A stretch of DNA of 64,000 nucleotides. Source: Polynucleobacter sp. (GTDB lineage Bacteria; Pseudomonadota; Gammaproteobacteria; Burkholderiales; Burkholderiaceae). The notes beneath the pieces are model-generated. The model worked only from the letters and a program-made list of their open reading frames with translations. It had not been told where the DNA came from and made no database searches. Numbering within the stretch: position 1 is the stretch's first letter; each line of letters begins with the position of its first letter. The stretch is from contig NZ_JAUXZY010000004.1 in assembly GCF_030693775.1 (NCBI RefSeq), positions 124,001 through 188,000 on the forward strand, given 5' to 3'. Positions 53,862-63,474 of this stretch are shown here, piece by piece. Position numbers and translations under genes: made by a program.

Positions 53862-54797
53862 TTAGGCCGCCGATGCTTCGAGCAGGCCGCGCATTTTTTT
53901 CAGAGCGGCTGTTTCGATTTGGCGTACCCGTTCTGCAGATATGCCGTACTCTGCGGCTAACTCATGCAAAGTTTTCGTGCCATTACCCTCGGCATCCATC
54001 GACAGCCAGCGCGATTGCACAATGTCACGGCTGCGATCGTCTAGTCCACTTAAGGCTTGATCTAGTAGGGGCCCATGCAAACGGTTGGCATCGTTTGCCG
54101 CCATCACCCGCGTTGGCTCTTGGCTTTCGTCAGCCAGCCACTGAATCGGCGCATAGGCCTCTTCATCAGAGTCATCGCCATCCAGGGCAACATCACCACC
54201 CGCTAAGCGCATTTCCATCTCGCGGACCTCTGCGCCTTTTACATCCAAAGCTTTTGCTAAGGCCTCGACTTCGCTTGCGCTGAGTGCATTGAGTGTGGGC
54301 TTATTGCTACGCAGATTAAAAAACAATTTGCGCTGCGCTTTGGTTGTGGCGAGTTTAACCAGGCGCCAATTTTTGAGAATGTATTCATGAATCTCTGCCT
54401 TGATCCAATGAATAGCATACGAAACTAAGCGGGCACCTTGCGTTGGGTCGTAGCGCTTGACTGCCTTCATTAGACCAAGATTGCCCTCTTGTATTAGGTC
54501 TGCATGCGGAATTCCATAGCCCAAGTATTGGCGCGCAACCGATACCACCAGACGCAGGTGAGAGAGAACCAAGCCTTTCGCAGCATCAACGCTCTCAGTG
54601 CGTCGAAACTCTTGCGCTAGGTGTAGCTCTTCCGCAGCGCTGAGCATTGGTAAGCGATTGACATATGCGATGTAGGAATCTAATGTGCCAACCCCGAGGG
54701 AGGGCAGCATGGATGTGCTGAGACTGGCGCTCATACTTCCTTGATACGAAAATGGCGCAGCAGCAATAGGAGACTTCAATATGTTCTTTTGGACCAT
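53862..54797 (-). CDS. rpoH: RNA polymerase heat-shock sigma factor RpoH
   Basis: 311 residues, sigma-32. Conserved region 2 (LVLSHLRLVVSVARQYLGYG near residue 76, DLIQEGNLGLMKAVKRYDP near 100, region 2.4 YAIHWIKAEIHEYI near 127) is followed by the RpoH box QRKLFFNLR near 155, which distinguishes it from RpoD and RpoS. Region 4.2 (TLHELAAEYGISAERVRQIE) is near 277-296. It directs transcription of chaperone and protease genes. A perfect CIRCE operator lies 40 bp before its start, so the HrcA repressor probably controls it. It follows ftsY on the same strand. Confidence 0.95.
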   Translation of the reverse strand: MVQKNILKSPIAAAPFSYQGSMSASLSTSMLPSLGVGTLDSYIAYVNRLPMLSAAEELHLAQEFRRTESVDAAKGLVLSHLRLVVSVARQYLGYGIPHADLIQEGNLGLMKAVKRYDPTQGARLVSYAIHWIKAEIHEYILKNWRLVKLATTKAQRKLFFNLRSNKPTLNALSASEVEALAKALDVKGAEVREMEMRLAGGDVALDGDDSDEEAYAPIQWLADESQEPTRVMAANDANRLHGPLLDQALSGLDDRSRDIVQSRWLSMDAEGNGTKTLHELAAEYGISAERVRQIETAALKKMRGLLEASAA

Positions 54798-54836
54798 TGT
54801 TAACTTGTGATTATCAGTAGTAAGAATACAACCATT

Positions 54837-54863
54837 TTAGCACTCTATTTAAGAGAGTGCTAA
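54837..54863. promoter_or_regulatory. CIRCE operator (HrcA site) upstream of rpoH
   Basis: TTAGCACTC-N9-GAGTGCTAA, a perfect match to the CIRCE consensus, in the 94-bp gap between ftsY and rpoH. GATAAT on the rpoH strand (54815-54810) is a possible -10, which would put CIRCE around or just above -35. Its position predicts HrcA repression of rpoH at normal temperature. Confidence 0.93.
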
Positions 54864-54891
54864 TTTGCTTATTATTTCATAACTTACTGAT

Positions 54892-55779
54892 TTAATTGAA
54901 TAATTCAGACGAATACTGCTTTGCATTGAAGGGCACTAGGTCCTGAACACCCTCTCCTTTACCCAGCGCAAAGATGAGGGGTTTAGCCTCCCCCTGGAAG
55001 GTCTGTGCCAAGGCGCAAATCACTCCCCCTTTGGCTGTGCCATCCAGTTTGGTGACTATTAAGCCAGTCAGGCCTAGCGCGGCATGAAAGGCCTTTACCT
55101 GACTAATTCCGTTTTGACCGGTGTTGCCATCCAGAACCAAGAGGATTTGATGTGGCGCCCCTGGTAAGGCCTTGCCGATCACGCGCTTGACCTTTTTAAG
55201 CTCTTCCATCAAGTTATCTTGAGTAGCTAAGCGACCGGCCGTATCAATAATCAAGACATCACTTTTCCGAGCAATGGCGGCGTGGATAGCATCGTGCGCT
55301 ACAGCGGCAGCATCGCCGCTTTCTTGACTTACCAGGTCTACGCCATTGCGCACAGCCCACTCTTTGAGCTGATTGCGTGCGGCCGCTCTAAACGTATCAC
55401 CGGCAGCCAATAGGACGGCACGCTCTTGCGACTGAAAGTGGTGACAGAGTTTGCCGATCGTCGTGGTTTTGCCGGCGCCATTGACCCCAACGACGAGCCA
55501 TACTTCAGGCTGATACGCCGATTGCATGAATAGAGGATTAGGATTGGCTTCTAGGCCGGAAAGCAGAGTACTGACAGCATCAATCAGAAGTGCTTGCAGT
55601 GCTTCTGGGGAAGCGGCTTTTTCAGACTTCGCGGCTGCACGCAGGGTTTGCATCAGCCGCTCCGTAGTGGGTAAACCAACATCACTTTGAATTAGTGACT
55701 CTTCCAGTGTGTCAAACCATGCCTCATCCGTGCGGCTTGATTTAAACAGGGACCCTAGGGTTTTACGTAATCCAAACAT
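54892..55779 (-). CDS. ftsY: Signal recognition particle receptor FtsY
   Basis: 295 residues. It has the NG domain only: an N-terminal helical N domain (about 1-85), then the SRP GTPase domain with G1 GVNGAGKTTTIGKLC near residue 98, GDTFRAAARNQLKEW near 127, G3 DTAGRLATQDNL near 180 and TKLDGTAKGGV near 242. The long acidic A domain of E. coli FtsY is absent. It docks SRP-ribosome complexes at the membrane. Its start is divergent from the M16 peptidase gene across 64 bp. Confidence 0.95.
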   Translation of the reverse strand: MFGLRKTLGSLFKSSRTDEAWFDTLEESLIQSDVGLPTTERLMQTLRAAAKSEKAASPEALQALLIDAVSTLLSGLEANPNPLFMQSAYQPEVWLVVGVNGAGKTTTIGKLCHHFQSQERAVLLAAGDTFRAAARNQLKEWAVRNGVDLVSQESGDAAAVAHDAIHAAIARKSDVLIIDTAGRLATQDNLMEELKKVKRVIGKALPGAPHQILLVLDGNTGQNGISQVKAFHAALGLTGLIVTKLDGTAKGGVICALAQTFQGEAKPLIFALGKGEGVQDLVPFNAKQYSSELFN

Positions 55780-55843
55780 TGTCGATACAATCCATTTGAG
55801 GGCATGCGTTTTCTATAGGTGCATCTTATCAACTAAATCTAAC

Positions 55844-57253
55844 ATGATGGCGGTCTTGTCAATGCAATCTTCCCATTTACGTCATGGCGTTTTCGTGTTG
55901 CTGTGCCAAATGGTACTGGCTGGATTTCAGCCAGTACAGGCGCAAGCGAAGCCCGACACGGCACAGACCCATGAATACCGGCTGGCCAATGGCCTGAAAT
56001 TGATTGTTCGTGAAGACAATCGCGCCCCGACAGTAGCGCATATGGTTTGGTACAAGGCCGGCTCAATGGATGAAACGAACGGCCGTACGGGAGTGGCGCA
56101 CGTGCTCGAGCACATGATGTTTAAAGGCACCAAAACCGTCAAGTCCGGCGACTTTTCAAAGCGGGTCGCCGCAATGGGCGGCCGCGAGAATGCCTTCACC
56201 TCCATGGACTACACGGCTTATTTTCAGCAAATTGAGCGGAGCAAATTAGCTGAAGTGATGCACCTCGAAGCAGACCGAATGAATAACCTGAATTTTGATG
56301 ATGCCGAATTTGCCAAAGAAATCCAGGTGGTCATGGAAGAGCGTCGCCTGCGCACCGAAGACAAAGCATCAGGCTTGCTCTATGAAAATCTCATGGCAAC
56401 CGCATTTAAAGCAACGCCTTACCGTCACCCCATTATTGGCTGGATGAATGATTTAGAAAACATGGTACCCAATGATGCGCGCCAGTGGTATCGGGATTGG
56501 TATGCGCCGAACAATGCCACGGTTGTGATTGCTGGGGATGTTGATCCAGAAAAAGTGCGGGCCATCGCTGAAGCAAGCTATGGAAAATTGAGTGCGCGTG
56601 AGTTACCCATTCGCAAGCCACAAATCGAGCCGCCCCAACGTGGTAGTAAGCAGGTGATTGTGAAAGCCCCTGCTGATACACCGCAATTGGCAATGGCTTG
56701 GAAAGTGCCGCACATTGACCCAGCAAAAATAGAAGAATACGAGCCATATGCACTCGCTTTATTAGCGGCAGTATTGGACGGTTATGACAACGCAAGGCTG
56801 AATCGCGCTTTAGTTAAACAAGACCGAGTAGCTAATACGATTGATGCGAGTTATGACATGGTTGCCCGTGGCCCACAACTCTTTTTTATCTTAGGTACTG
56901 TGGCCCAAGGCAAGACAGTGGCGCAACTAGAAAACGGTATCCGGTCGGTTTTATCTGAGCTTAAAACCAAGGGCATTACTGCGGCCGAACTAAAGCGCAT
57001 TCAGGTGCGCATCTTGGCCGACAAAATTTACAAACGCGATTCTATTTTTGGCCAAGCCATGGAAATTGGTAGCGCTGAAATTGCAGGCGTCTCATGGAAG
57101 CAACTTGATCCCATCCTAGATCGACTGCAGGCAGTTACACCAGAACAGGTGCAGGCGGTAGCTAAGAAGTACTTGATTGACGATACGCTGACGATTGCGA
57201 CCTTAGAGCCACAAGCCAGAGGGGCGTCCAAGTTGCCATTCAAAGCATTTTGA
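55844..57253 (+). CDS. M16 zinc peptidase, catalytic member of a tandem pair
   Basis: 469 residues with a signal peptide (hydrophobic to about residue 32, ending VQAQA). The inverted zinc motif HxxEH is in GVAHVLEHMMFKGTKT near 84-99, and the distal Glu is in the EIQVVMEERRLR region near 158. Two pitrilysin-like domains follow. It probably degrades periplasmic peptides together with the next protein. Two adjacent ATGs (55844, 55847) and a third at 55862 are possible starts. It ends 11 bp before the partner gene's ATG. Confidence 0.9.
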   Translation: MMAVLSMQSSHLRHGVFVLLCQMVLAGFQPVQAQAKPDTAQTHEYRLANGLKLIVREDNRAPTVAHMVWYKAGSMDETNGRTGVAHVLEHMMFKGTKTVKSGDFSKRVAAMGGRENAFTSMDYTAYFQQIERSKLAEVMHLEADRMNNLNFDDAEFAKEIQVVMEERRLRTEDKASGLLYENLMATAFKATPYRHPIIGWMNDLENMVPNDARQWYRDWYAPNNATVVIAGDVDPEKVRAIAEASYGKLSARELPIRKPQIEPPQRGSKQVIVKAPADTPQLAMAWKVPHIDPAKIEEYEPYALALLAAVLDGYDNARLNRALVKQDRVANTIDASYDMVARGPQLFFILGTVAQGKTVAQLENGIRSVLSELKTKGITAAELKRIQVRILADKIYKRDSIFGQAMEIGSAEIAGVSWKQLDPILDRLQAVTPEQVQAVAKKYLIDDTLTIATLEPQARGASKLPFKAF

Positions 57254-57264
57254 ACGAGAAAAAT

Positions 57265-58614
57265 ATGAGTCCATTTACCCACATTCGATCAACTTTGCTT
57301 CAATTGATTGGTTTAGCTAGTTTTGCATTTGCTAGTAGCGCCAATGCCATTTTGCCAATTGAAACCCTCGATACCGTAAAGGGAGCTAAAGCATACTTTA
57401 TTCAAACCAAGTCATTGCCCATCATTGATGTAGAGGTCTCGATTGATGCTGGCAGCCGGTATGACCCCGAGAATAAAAATGGCGTCGCTGCTTTAGCAGC
57501 GCAGCTATTGACCTTAGGTACGGGTAGTGGCAAGTCGAGCTTGAATGAAGCACAAATTGCGGATCAGATCGCTGACCTTGGCGCTAGTATTAGCGTGGCA
57601 GCCAGCAGTGAGCGTACGGTATTGCGGATACGCAGCTTAAGCCGTACTGATTTGCGTGAGCAGGTGGTGCAATTAGCCTCCTTGATTCTGGCAAAGCCGA
57701 GCTATGACAGCAAAGTGCTTGATCGTGAAAAGCAACGTCTGATTACTGCGCTACTCGAAGCCCAAACCAAGCCAGAAACCATCTTGCAGCAAAACTTGCG
57801 TAAAGCCGTTTACGGAAAGTATCCGCTAGCCTATTTTTCGACGCCCAAAACAGTGGCCGCAATCACCACTGCTGATTTACGAAACTTTCATACCAGTTTG
57901 TATCGTGGCGATCGGATCAGTGTCAATATCGTTGGTGACTTAGATCGCGCCCAGGCTAACGCCATCGTGCAGACTCTGTTGGCCGGTCTGCCACAATCGG
58001 GTCCGGCCATTGCCCCGCTACCCGTGATGCAGCAAACCCCCCAAGGGCCATTGAGTCAGCGCGAAGTACGGATTCCGTTTGATACACAGCAGGCTCATAT
58101 TGCCATGGGGATGACGGCCATTACACGCAATAATCCGGATTTTTTCCCGCTGCTAGTTGGTAATTATGTTCTCGGTGGCGGTGGTTTTGTATCCCGCTTG
58201 ATGGCTGAGGTTCGAGAAAAGCGCGGCCTTGCTTACAGTATTAATAGTTATTTTGCGCCTGGTAAGGATGCGGGGTTTTTTGAAGCAGGCATGCAAACAA
58301 AAAAAGACCAAGCGATTTTGGGTTTAGAAGTGATGCAGAAAACAATTAGCCAATTCATTGCAGATGGTCCAAGCGAGCAAGAGTTGCTGGCCGCTAAATC
58401 GAATTTAATCAATGGCTATCCATTGCGACTGGATAGCAATCGCAAACTGCTGGATAACCTATCGGGCATCACTTGGAATGACTTGCCACTCGACACCATG
58501 GAAACCTGGACCAAACAGGTTGAGGCAGTGACTCTTAGCCAAATACGCGCGGCCTTTCAGCGGCATTTGGATATGAACCGCATGCAAATTGTTGTGGTTG
58601 GAATTAATAAGTAA
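57265..58614 (+). CDS. M16 peptidase-like protein, non-catalytic partner
   Basis: 449 residues with a signal peptide (about 1-28, ending ANAIL). It has the M16 fold but lacks the zinc motif: where HxxEH belongs there is GVAALAAQLLTLG (about residue 71-83). The R/Y segment GGGGFVSRLMAEVREKRGLA near 303-322, which completes the active site of the partner subunit in M16B pairs, is present. This is the expected arrangement of a heterodimeric M16B protease. ATG 57265 is chosen; a TTG five codons earlier overlaps the preceding gene. Confidence 0.9.
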   Translation: MSPFTHIRSTLLQLIGLASFAFASSANAILPIETLDTVKGAKAYFIQTKSLPIIDVEVSIDAGSRYDPENKNGVAALAAQLLTLGTGSGKSSLNEAQIADQIADLGASISVAASSERTVLRIRSLSRTDLREQVVQLASLILAKPSYDSKVLDREKQRLITALLEAQTKPETILQQNLRKAVYGKYPLAYFSTPKTVAAITTADLRNFHTSLYRGDRISVNIVGDLDRAQANAIVQTLLAGLPQSGPAIAPLPVMQQTPQGPLSQREVRIPFDTQQAHIAMGMTAITRNNPDFFPLLVGNYVLGGGGFVSRLMAEVREKRGLAYSINSYFAPGKDAGFFEAGMQTKKDQAILGLEVMQKTISQFIADGPSEQELLAAKSNLINGYPLRLDSNRKLLDNLSGITWNDLPLDTMETWTKQVEAVTLSQIRAAFQRHLDMNRMQIVVVGINK

Positions 58615-58617
58615 GCA

Positions 58618-59217
58618 ATGCCGCAGTCGATGCAGTCAAAAAAGATACGCATCATTGGCGGGGTTTGGCGCAGTCGCTTAATCAAGGTGATTGATGCGCC
58701 TGGATTGCGCCCAACCACCGATCGGGTTCGGGAAACCCTCTTTAATTGGTTGGGTCAAAATTTAGATGGCCTGCGATGTTTGGACGCCTTTGCCGGAGCC
58801 GGTGCTCTTGGTTTTGAGGCAGCATCGCGGCGAGCGCGTGCGGTTACCTTGGTTGAGCGGGATAAAACCGCCTTTACCAATTTACGGGGGAACTTAAGCG
58901 ATCTGCAGTCGTTTCCGGCGGATGCTGCAATTGACTTGGTGCACGGCGACGGCATAGGCTTTCTAAAAAGGCAGGCGAACGCGTCCTGGGACCTGGTTTT
59001 TCTAGACCCCCCGTTTGATGATTTCGCGGCTCTGGAGTCCTCCGTTCGCGAGGCGGGGCGCGTTTGCGATGGCCCTGGCGGCGGCCAAATCTACATCGAG
59101 ACCGCAGTTGGCTGCGATTTAAAGGCGTTAAACAGCCTTATTCCTGACTGGGAATGCAGCAAAGAAATGACGGCAGGCCAAGTAAAAGCGCTCCTATTTC
59201 AGCTCAGAAGGGGCTAA
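58618..59217 (+). CDS. rsmD: 16S rRNA (guanine(966)-N(2))-methyltransferase
   Basis: 199 residues. Motifs: [13 protein letters not shown] near residue 12, [15 protein letters not shown] near 31, SAM-binding [20 protein letters not shown] near 59 and the catalytic DPPF in [10 protein letters not shown] near 123. It modifies 16S rRNA during 30S assembly. It starts three bases after the M16 partner gene and is followed by coaD, as in many Proteobacteria. Confidence 0.95.
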   Translation: MPQSMQSKKIRIIGGVWRSRLIKVIDAPGLRPTTDRVRETLFNWLGQNLDGLRCLDAFAGAGALGFEAASRRARAVTLVERDKTAFTNLRGNLSDLQSFPADAAIDLVHGDGIGFLKRQANASWDLVFLDPPFDDFAALESSVREAGRVCDGPGGGQIYIETAVGCDLKALNSLIPDWECSKEMTAGQVKALLFQLRRG

Positions 59218-59254
59218 ACTTTGGCTATCTGCAGTTAGAGCGAAAGAACAATGT

Positions 59255-60014
<760 letters not shown>

Positions 60015-60031
60015 AAGACCGAGGTCAGCCC

Positions 60032-60616
60032 TTAACAGCTGGAATGCAGGTCCTTCACCGCAGTCGCAGTCTCCCCTTTTAAGAACAAAGGCATTGCATC
60101 CAGCGACCGTGATAAGGCGCTATCAATCGCAATCTGCTCCTCCAGAAGAGGCTTACGCAAAACATAGTCGGCAACATCCATTAGCCGGCCAGGTAGGTCG
60201 CGAGGATGGCCAATGCCGATGCGCAGGCGCCAGTAATCCGGGCTAGAGAGGTGAGCCAGAATATCTTTTAGTCCGTTGTGGCCGCCAGTGCCGCCAGCAA
60301 ACTTCAGGCGCGCAACCCCCGCTTTGAGGTCGAGCTCATCGTGGACAACAAGGATTTCTTCGGGTTGAATTTGATGAAAGCGGGACAATGCACCCACCGA
60401 TTGACCGCTGAGGTTCATAAAGGTATCAGGTTGCAATAGCCAGATGTCGTGCCCATACAGCGACGCCTTCGCCACCTTGCCGTGAAAGCGTTTTTCTTGC
60501 TCGAGCAGCACTCCAGCCTGTTTTGCCAAGAGCGACACAAACCAAAATCCAGCGTTATGCCGATCGGTTTCGTGTTTACTGCCTGGGTTGCCAAGGCCAA
60601 CAATTAATCGAATCAT
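60032..60616 (-). CDS. pth: Peptidyl-tRNA hydrolase
   Basis: 194 residues. It recycles peptidyl-tRNAs. GLGNPGSKHETDRHNAGFWF near residue 7 contains the catalytic His, DTFMNLSG near 64 the substrate Asn, VVHDELDLKAG near 90 the Asp, and GGTGGHNGLKDI near 108 a second Asn. TACACT lies seven bases before the ATG without a Shine-Dalgarno, so it may have its own leaderless transcript, consistent with the strong terminator between rplY and pth. Confidence 0.95.
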   Translation of the reverse strand: MIRLIVGLGNPGSKHETDRHNAGFWFVSLLAKQAGVLLEQEKRFHGKVAKASLYGHDIWLLQPDTFMNLSGQSVGALSRFHQIQPEEILVVHDELDLKAGVARLKFAGGTGGHNGLKDILAHLSSPDYWRLRIGIGHPRDLPGRLMDVADYVLRKPLLEEQIAIDSALSRSLDAMPLFLKGETATAVKDLHSSC

Positions 60617-60660
60617 GATCTAAAGTGTATTAGAGGCTGGAATGTTAATACAGCATTACT

Positions 60661-60690
60661 TACAAAAAAGAAAACCCGCAGAAGCGGGCT
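60661..60690 (-). terminator. Rho-independent terminator after rplY
   Basis: On the minus strand, GCCCGC-TTCT-GCGGGT followed by TTTCTTTTTT, starting about 25 bases after the rplY stop. Confidence 0.9.
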
Positions 60691-60715
60691 TTCTGAATCA
60701 AACACCTAAGCAGAA

Positions 60716-61360
60716 TTACGCTTTGGCATCCTTCTCTTTTGCCGCATCTGGCGCTGCTGCAGGCGCTGCAACTGCAGTCTCCACAGCCTCAGCCTTAACA
60801 GTTGGTACGCGTGCGTTAACCAGCACTGGATTCTCTTGCTCAACGTGCAAGACCAAAGAAACGCCTTTAGGCAAGGGAACGTCTTTAGCGTGAATCGAGT
60901 GACCCACTTCAATCTTGCTCAAGTTCACTTCAATGAACTCTGGCAAGTCAGCTGGCAAACAGGTAACTTCAATGTCATTGGCAATATGGCTGATGATGGC
61001 GCCGCCGAGTTTGACTGCAGCCGATTCTTCAGCGTGAGTAAAGTGCAACGGAATGCGCATATGAATTTTTTCAGTCGCTGAAACGCGCTGAAAATCAATG
61101 TGCAAGACCAGAGGCTTAAATGGATGCATTTGATAGTCACGTAGTAATACTTTTTGTGACTTCCCACCCACTTCAATGTCCAAAATAGACGAGTGGAATG
61201 CTTCTTTACGGAGAGCATGGAACAGGGCGTTGTGGTCAAGTTCGATGACCTCAGGCTTGTTTTTGCTGCCGTAAATAATGCCCGGAGTTTTACCGGAGTT
61301 GCGCAGGCGGCGGCTCGCACCCGTTCCCTGTACGCTTCTTTCAAAAGCTACGATTTTCAT
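60716..61360 (-). CDS. rplY: 50S ribosomal protein L25 (Ctc/TL5 form)
   Basis: 214 residues, the long form: an N-terminal L25 5S-rRNA-binding domain (about 1-92; [24 protein letters not shown] start, [17 protein letters not shown]) and a beta-barrel TL5 C-terminal domain (about 95-185), ending in an Ala-rich tail. The start at 61360 has GGGAG five bases upstream; the ORF extends four codons further but without a signal. Between prs and pth, as in other betaproteobacteria. Confidence 0.94.
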   Translation of the reverse strand: MKIVAFERSVQGTGASRRLRNSGKTPGIIYGSKNKPEVIELDHNALFHALRKEAFHSSILDIEVGGKSQKVLLRDYQMHPFKPLVLHIDFQRVSATEKIHMRIPLHFTHAEESAAVKLGGAIISHIANDIEVTCLPADLPEFIEVNLSKIEVGHSIHAKDVPLPKGVSLVLHVEQENPVLVNARVPTVKAEAVETAVAAPAAAPDAAKEKDAKA

Positions 61361-61415
61361 GATGACTCCCAAATTAAGGTTAATTTCCGTTCGCGACCAA
61401 ACAGAAAAGCCTTCA

Positions 61416-61421
61416 ATTATA
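61416..61421 (-). promoter_or_regulatory. -10 box of rplY
   Basis: Consensus TATAAT on the minus strand, about 56 bases before the rplY ATG, predicting a leader of roughly 49 nt that includes the GGGAG site. The -35 region is weak. Confidence 0.5.
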
Positions 61422-61436
61422 GCGTGAACTTGGTAT

Positions 61437-61469
61437 TTTTGGCCTATTTAGGCCGTAAACAGGCCAAAA
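61437..61469. repeat. Inverted repeat between prs and rplY
   Basis: TTTTGGCCT (61437-61445) and AGGCCAAAA (61461-61469) form a perfect 9-bp inverted repeat. The 15-base middle contains a further AGGCC, giving an alternative shorter stem GGCCT-ATTT-AGGCC... There is no U-tract on the prs strand, so it is not a clear terminator. It lies just above the rplY promoter. Confidence 0.45.
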
Positions 61470-61483
61470 GTGCTTTTTTAAGC

Positions 61484-62437
61484 TTATTCCGCAAACATCG
61501 ACATGACCGAATCACCCTTGGTAATGCGGGAGAGGGTTTCAGCTAGGATGGGAGCAACGCTGAGTTGGCGGATTTTTTCAACCTGCCGAGCTTCGTCGGT
61601 CAAGGGAATGGTGTCGGTAACCACGAGTTCATCTAGCTGCGAGGCAGCAATGCGAGCAACTGCGCCGCCGGACAAGACGGCGTGAGTACAGTAGGCCGTT
61701 ACACCCTTGGCACCACGCTCTTTAAGGGCCTCGGCTGCCTTACAGAGGGTTCCGCCGGTGTCAATGATGTCATCCATGATGACGCAGTGACGGCCTTCTA
61801 CCTCGCCAATTAAGTGCATCACTTCCGAGACATTGGCTTTGGGACGGCGTTTATCAATAATCGCTAAATCACAACCCAGTTGCTTGGCCATCGCCCGGGC
61901 ACGAACCACTCCGCCAATATCGGGAGAAACAATAATCAGGTCTTTGCTTTTTTGCTTTTGCAGGTCGGCCAATAAGACGGGTGAGGCATAAATGTTGTCG
62001 ACTGGAATGTCAAAAAAGCCTTGAATTTGGTCTGCATGGAGGTCCATGGTTAATACGCGCTCAATGCCGGCAACCGATTGCAGCATATTGGCCACAATGC
62101 GGGCGGAGATAGCAACCCGCGCGGAACGGGGGCGACGGTCTTGGCGTGCATAGCCGAAGTAAGGGATCACTGCCGTTATGCGGCTTGCAGATGCTCGTTT
62201 TAGAGCATCAATCATGATCATTAGCTCCATCACATTATCGTTGGTGGGGGCGCACGTCGATTGAATAACAACGACATTTTTACCGCGCACATTTTCTTGA
62301 ATTTCAACCTGAATCTCACCGTCCGAGAACCGACCGACAAACGCCTTGCCGATGGGAAGATTCAATTCTTTGGCTACTGCGTTCGCTAAAACAGGATTTG
62401 CATTGCCAGTAAAAAGAGTCAAAAATTCAGAATTCAT
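61484..62437 (-). CDS. prs: Ribose-phosphate pyrophosphokinase
   Basis: 317 residues. It makes PRPP for nucleotide, His and Trp synthesis. Motifs: [17 protein letters not shown] near residue 9, [20 protein letters not shown] near 99 (flexible loop), the divalent-metal region [18 protein letters not shown] near 131 and the PRPP loop [13 protein letters not shown] near 220. Between tRNA-Gln (75 bp upstream) and rplY, the standard order in Burkholderiales. Confidence 0.97.
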   Translation of the reverse strand: MNSEFLTLFTGNANPVLANAVAKELNLPIGKAFVGRFSDGEIQVEIQENVRGKNVVVIQSTCAPTNDNVMELMIMIDALKRASASRITAVIPYFGYARQDRRPRSARVAISARIVANMLQSVAGIERVLTMDLHADQIQGFFDIPVDNIYASPVLLADLQKQKSKDLIIVSPDIGGVVRARAMAKQLGCDLAIIDKRRPKANVSEVMHLIGEVEGRHCVIMDDIIDTGGTLCKAAEALKERGAKGVTAYCTHAVLSGGAVARIAASQLDELVVTDTIPLTDEARQVEKIRQLSVAPILAETLSRITKGDSVMSMFAE

Positions 62438-62512
62438 GATGGCAGTTTGGCTTATGAAGGTTTGGGGGAGTTTTAGACAGAATATCGCATAGCACGTTGT
62501 TCAGAAGAAAGT

Positions 62513-62589
62513 TGGCAGGGGAAGAAGGATTCGAACCTTCGCATGCTGGAATCAAAATCCAGTGCCTTAACCAGCTTGGCGATTCCCCT
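62513..62589 (-). tRNA. tRNA-Gln (anticodon TTG)
   Basis: 77 nt including an encoded CCA. Acceptor stem AGGGGAA / TTCCCCT with discriminator G, D arm GCCAAGCTGGTTAAGGC, anticodon stem CTGGA / TCCAG with loop TTTTGAT (anticodon TTG), variable loop CATGC, and T arm GAAGG-TTCGAAT-CCTTC. The mature 5' end is only six bases after the ispE stop, so it is probably excised by RNase P from the lolB-ispE transcript. Confidence 0.96.
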
Positions 62590-62595
62590 ACAGTG

Positions 62596-63474
62596 TCAAT
62601 CTGAAGATATGGAATTGTAAGCGGGATTTTTATTTATCCCCCGAACAATCCGGCCTATCCACTCCCGAGGTAGATTTTGCAATAGAGCGGCGGCACTTGC
62701 ACCGTCAAGCTGGCTCGGCAGCGCAGCAAAGACGCTGCTACCAGAACCAGACATTTGGGGCTTAGCGCTTGGCAGGGCCCCGGTGATCCAATCTATCGCA
62801 TCCTTCACTTCAGGACAAATCTGCATCGCTACGGCCTGACAGTCATTGATGTATGCCTGATGGGGTAGTGGAGATGCAAGAAAGCGGTCTATTGTAATCG
62901 GGGCGTGATCACGGGTCAATTCAGGGTGCTCAAAAAGCGCTTTGGTGGCGATGCCGCGATTGGGGAAAATCACGATAAAGCCTTGCTCGGGCAGGCTAAT
63001 TGCCTGAATTGCCTCGCCAATTCCCTCCACAAAGGCATTGCTTCCATGGATAAAGAAAGGAACATCGGCGCCCAATTGCAGGCCCAGTGCCATGAGCTCA
63101 GGGCGTGAAAGGCCCAGGTTCCAGAGGTGATTTAAGCCAATTAAGGTGGATGCGGCATCGGATGAACCGCCGCCCAGACCGGCTCCGACCGGCAATACTT
63201 TGTTGAGGGTGATTTCAGCGCCCATGGCCACATCGCACTCACGCTGTAGCAGAGTTGCCGCACGGACCACCAAGTCATCAGCTTCAGCAATGCCGGGAAC
63301 GGGGTTGATGCGGGTAATGCGATTACTACTGGTTCTGCAGAGGGTAACGCTATCGCACCAATCAATTAACTGAAAGGCGGACTGCAAGAGGTGATAGCCA
63401 TCCTTCCTCCGGCCAATAATGTGCAGAAATAAATTGAGTTTGGCAGGCGCTAAAAGGGTGAGCGTATCAGTCAT
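62596..63474 (-). CDS. ispE: 4-(cytidine 5'-diphospho)-2-C-methyl-D-erythritol kinase
   Basis: 292 residues, GHMP kinase of the MEP isoprenoid pathway. The start MTDTLTLLAPAKLNLFL matches the family. HIIGRRKDGYHLLQ near residue 18 has the substrate His, the ATP loop VGAGLGGGSSDAASTL near 95 and the third motif QMSGSGSSVFA near 248. ATG 63474 overlaps the lolB stop by eight bases; the six codons upstream in frame belong to lolB. tRNA-Gln follows after six bases. Confidence 0.95.
   Translation of the reverse strand: MTDTLTLLAPAKLNLFLHIIGRRKDGYHLLQSAFQLIDWCDSVTLCRTSSNRITRINPVPGIAEADDLVVRAATLLQRECDVAMGAEITLNKVLPVGAGLGGGSSDAASTLIGLNHLWNLGLSRPELMALGLQLGADVPFFIHGSNAFVEGIGEAIQAISLPEQGFIVIFPNRGIATKALFEHPELTRDHAPITIDRFLASPLPHQAYINDCQAVAMQICPEVKDAIDWITGALPSAKPQMSGSGSSVFAALPSQLDGASAAALLQNLPREWIGRIVRGINKNPAYNSISSD

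Noticed and set aside
61437..61469. Rho-independent terminator for prs
   Set aside because: The hairpin is followed by AUACC on the prs strand, not a U-tract.
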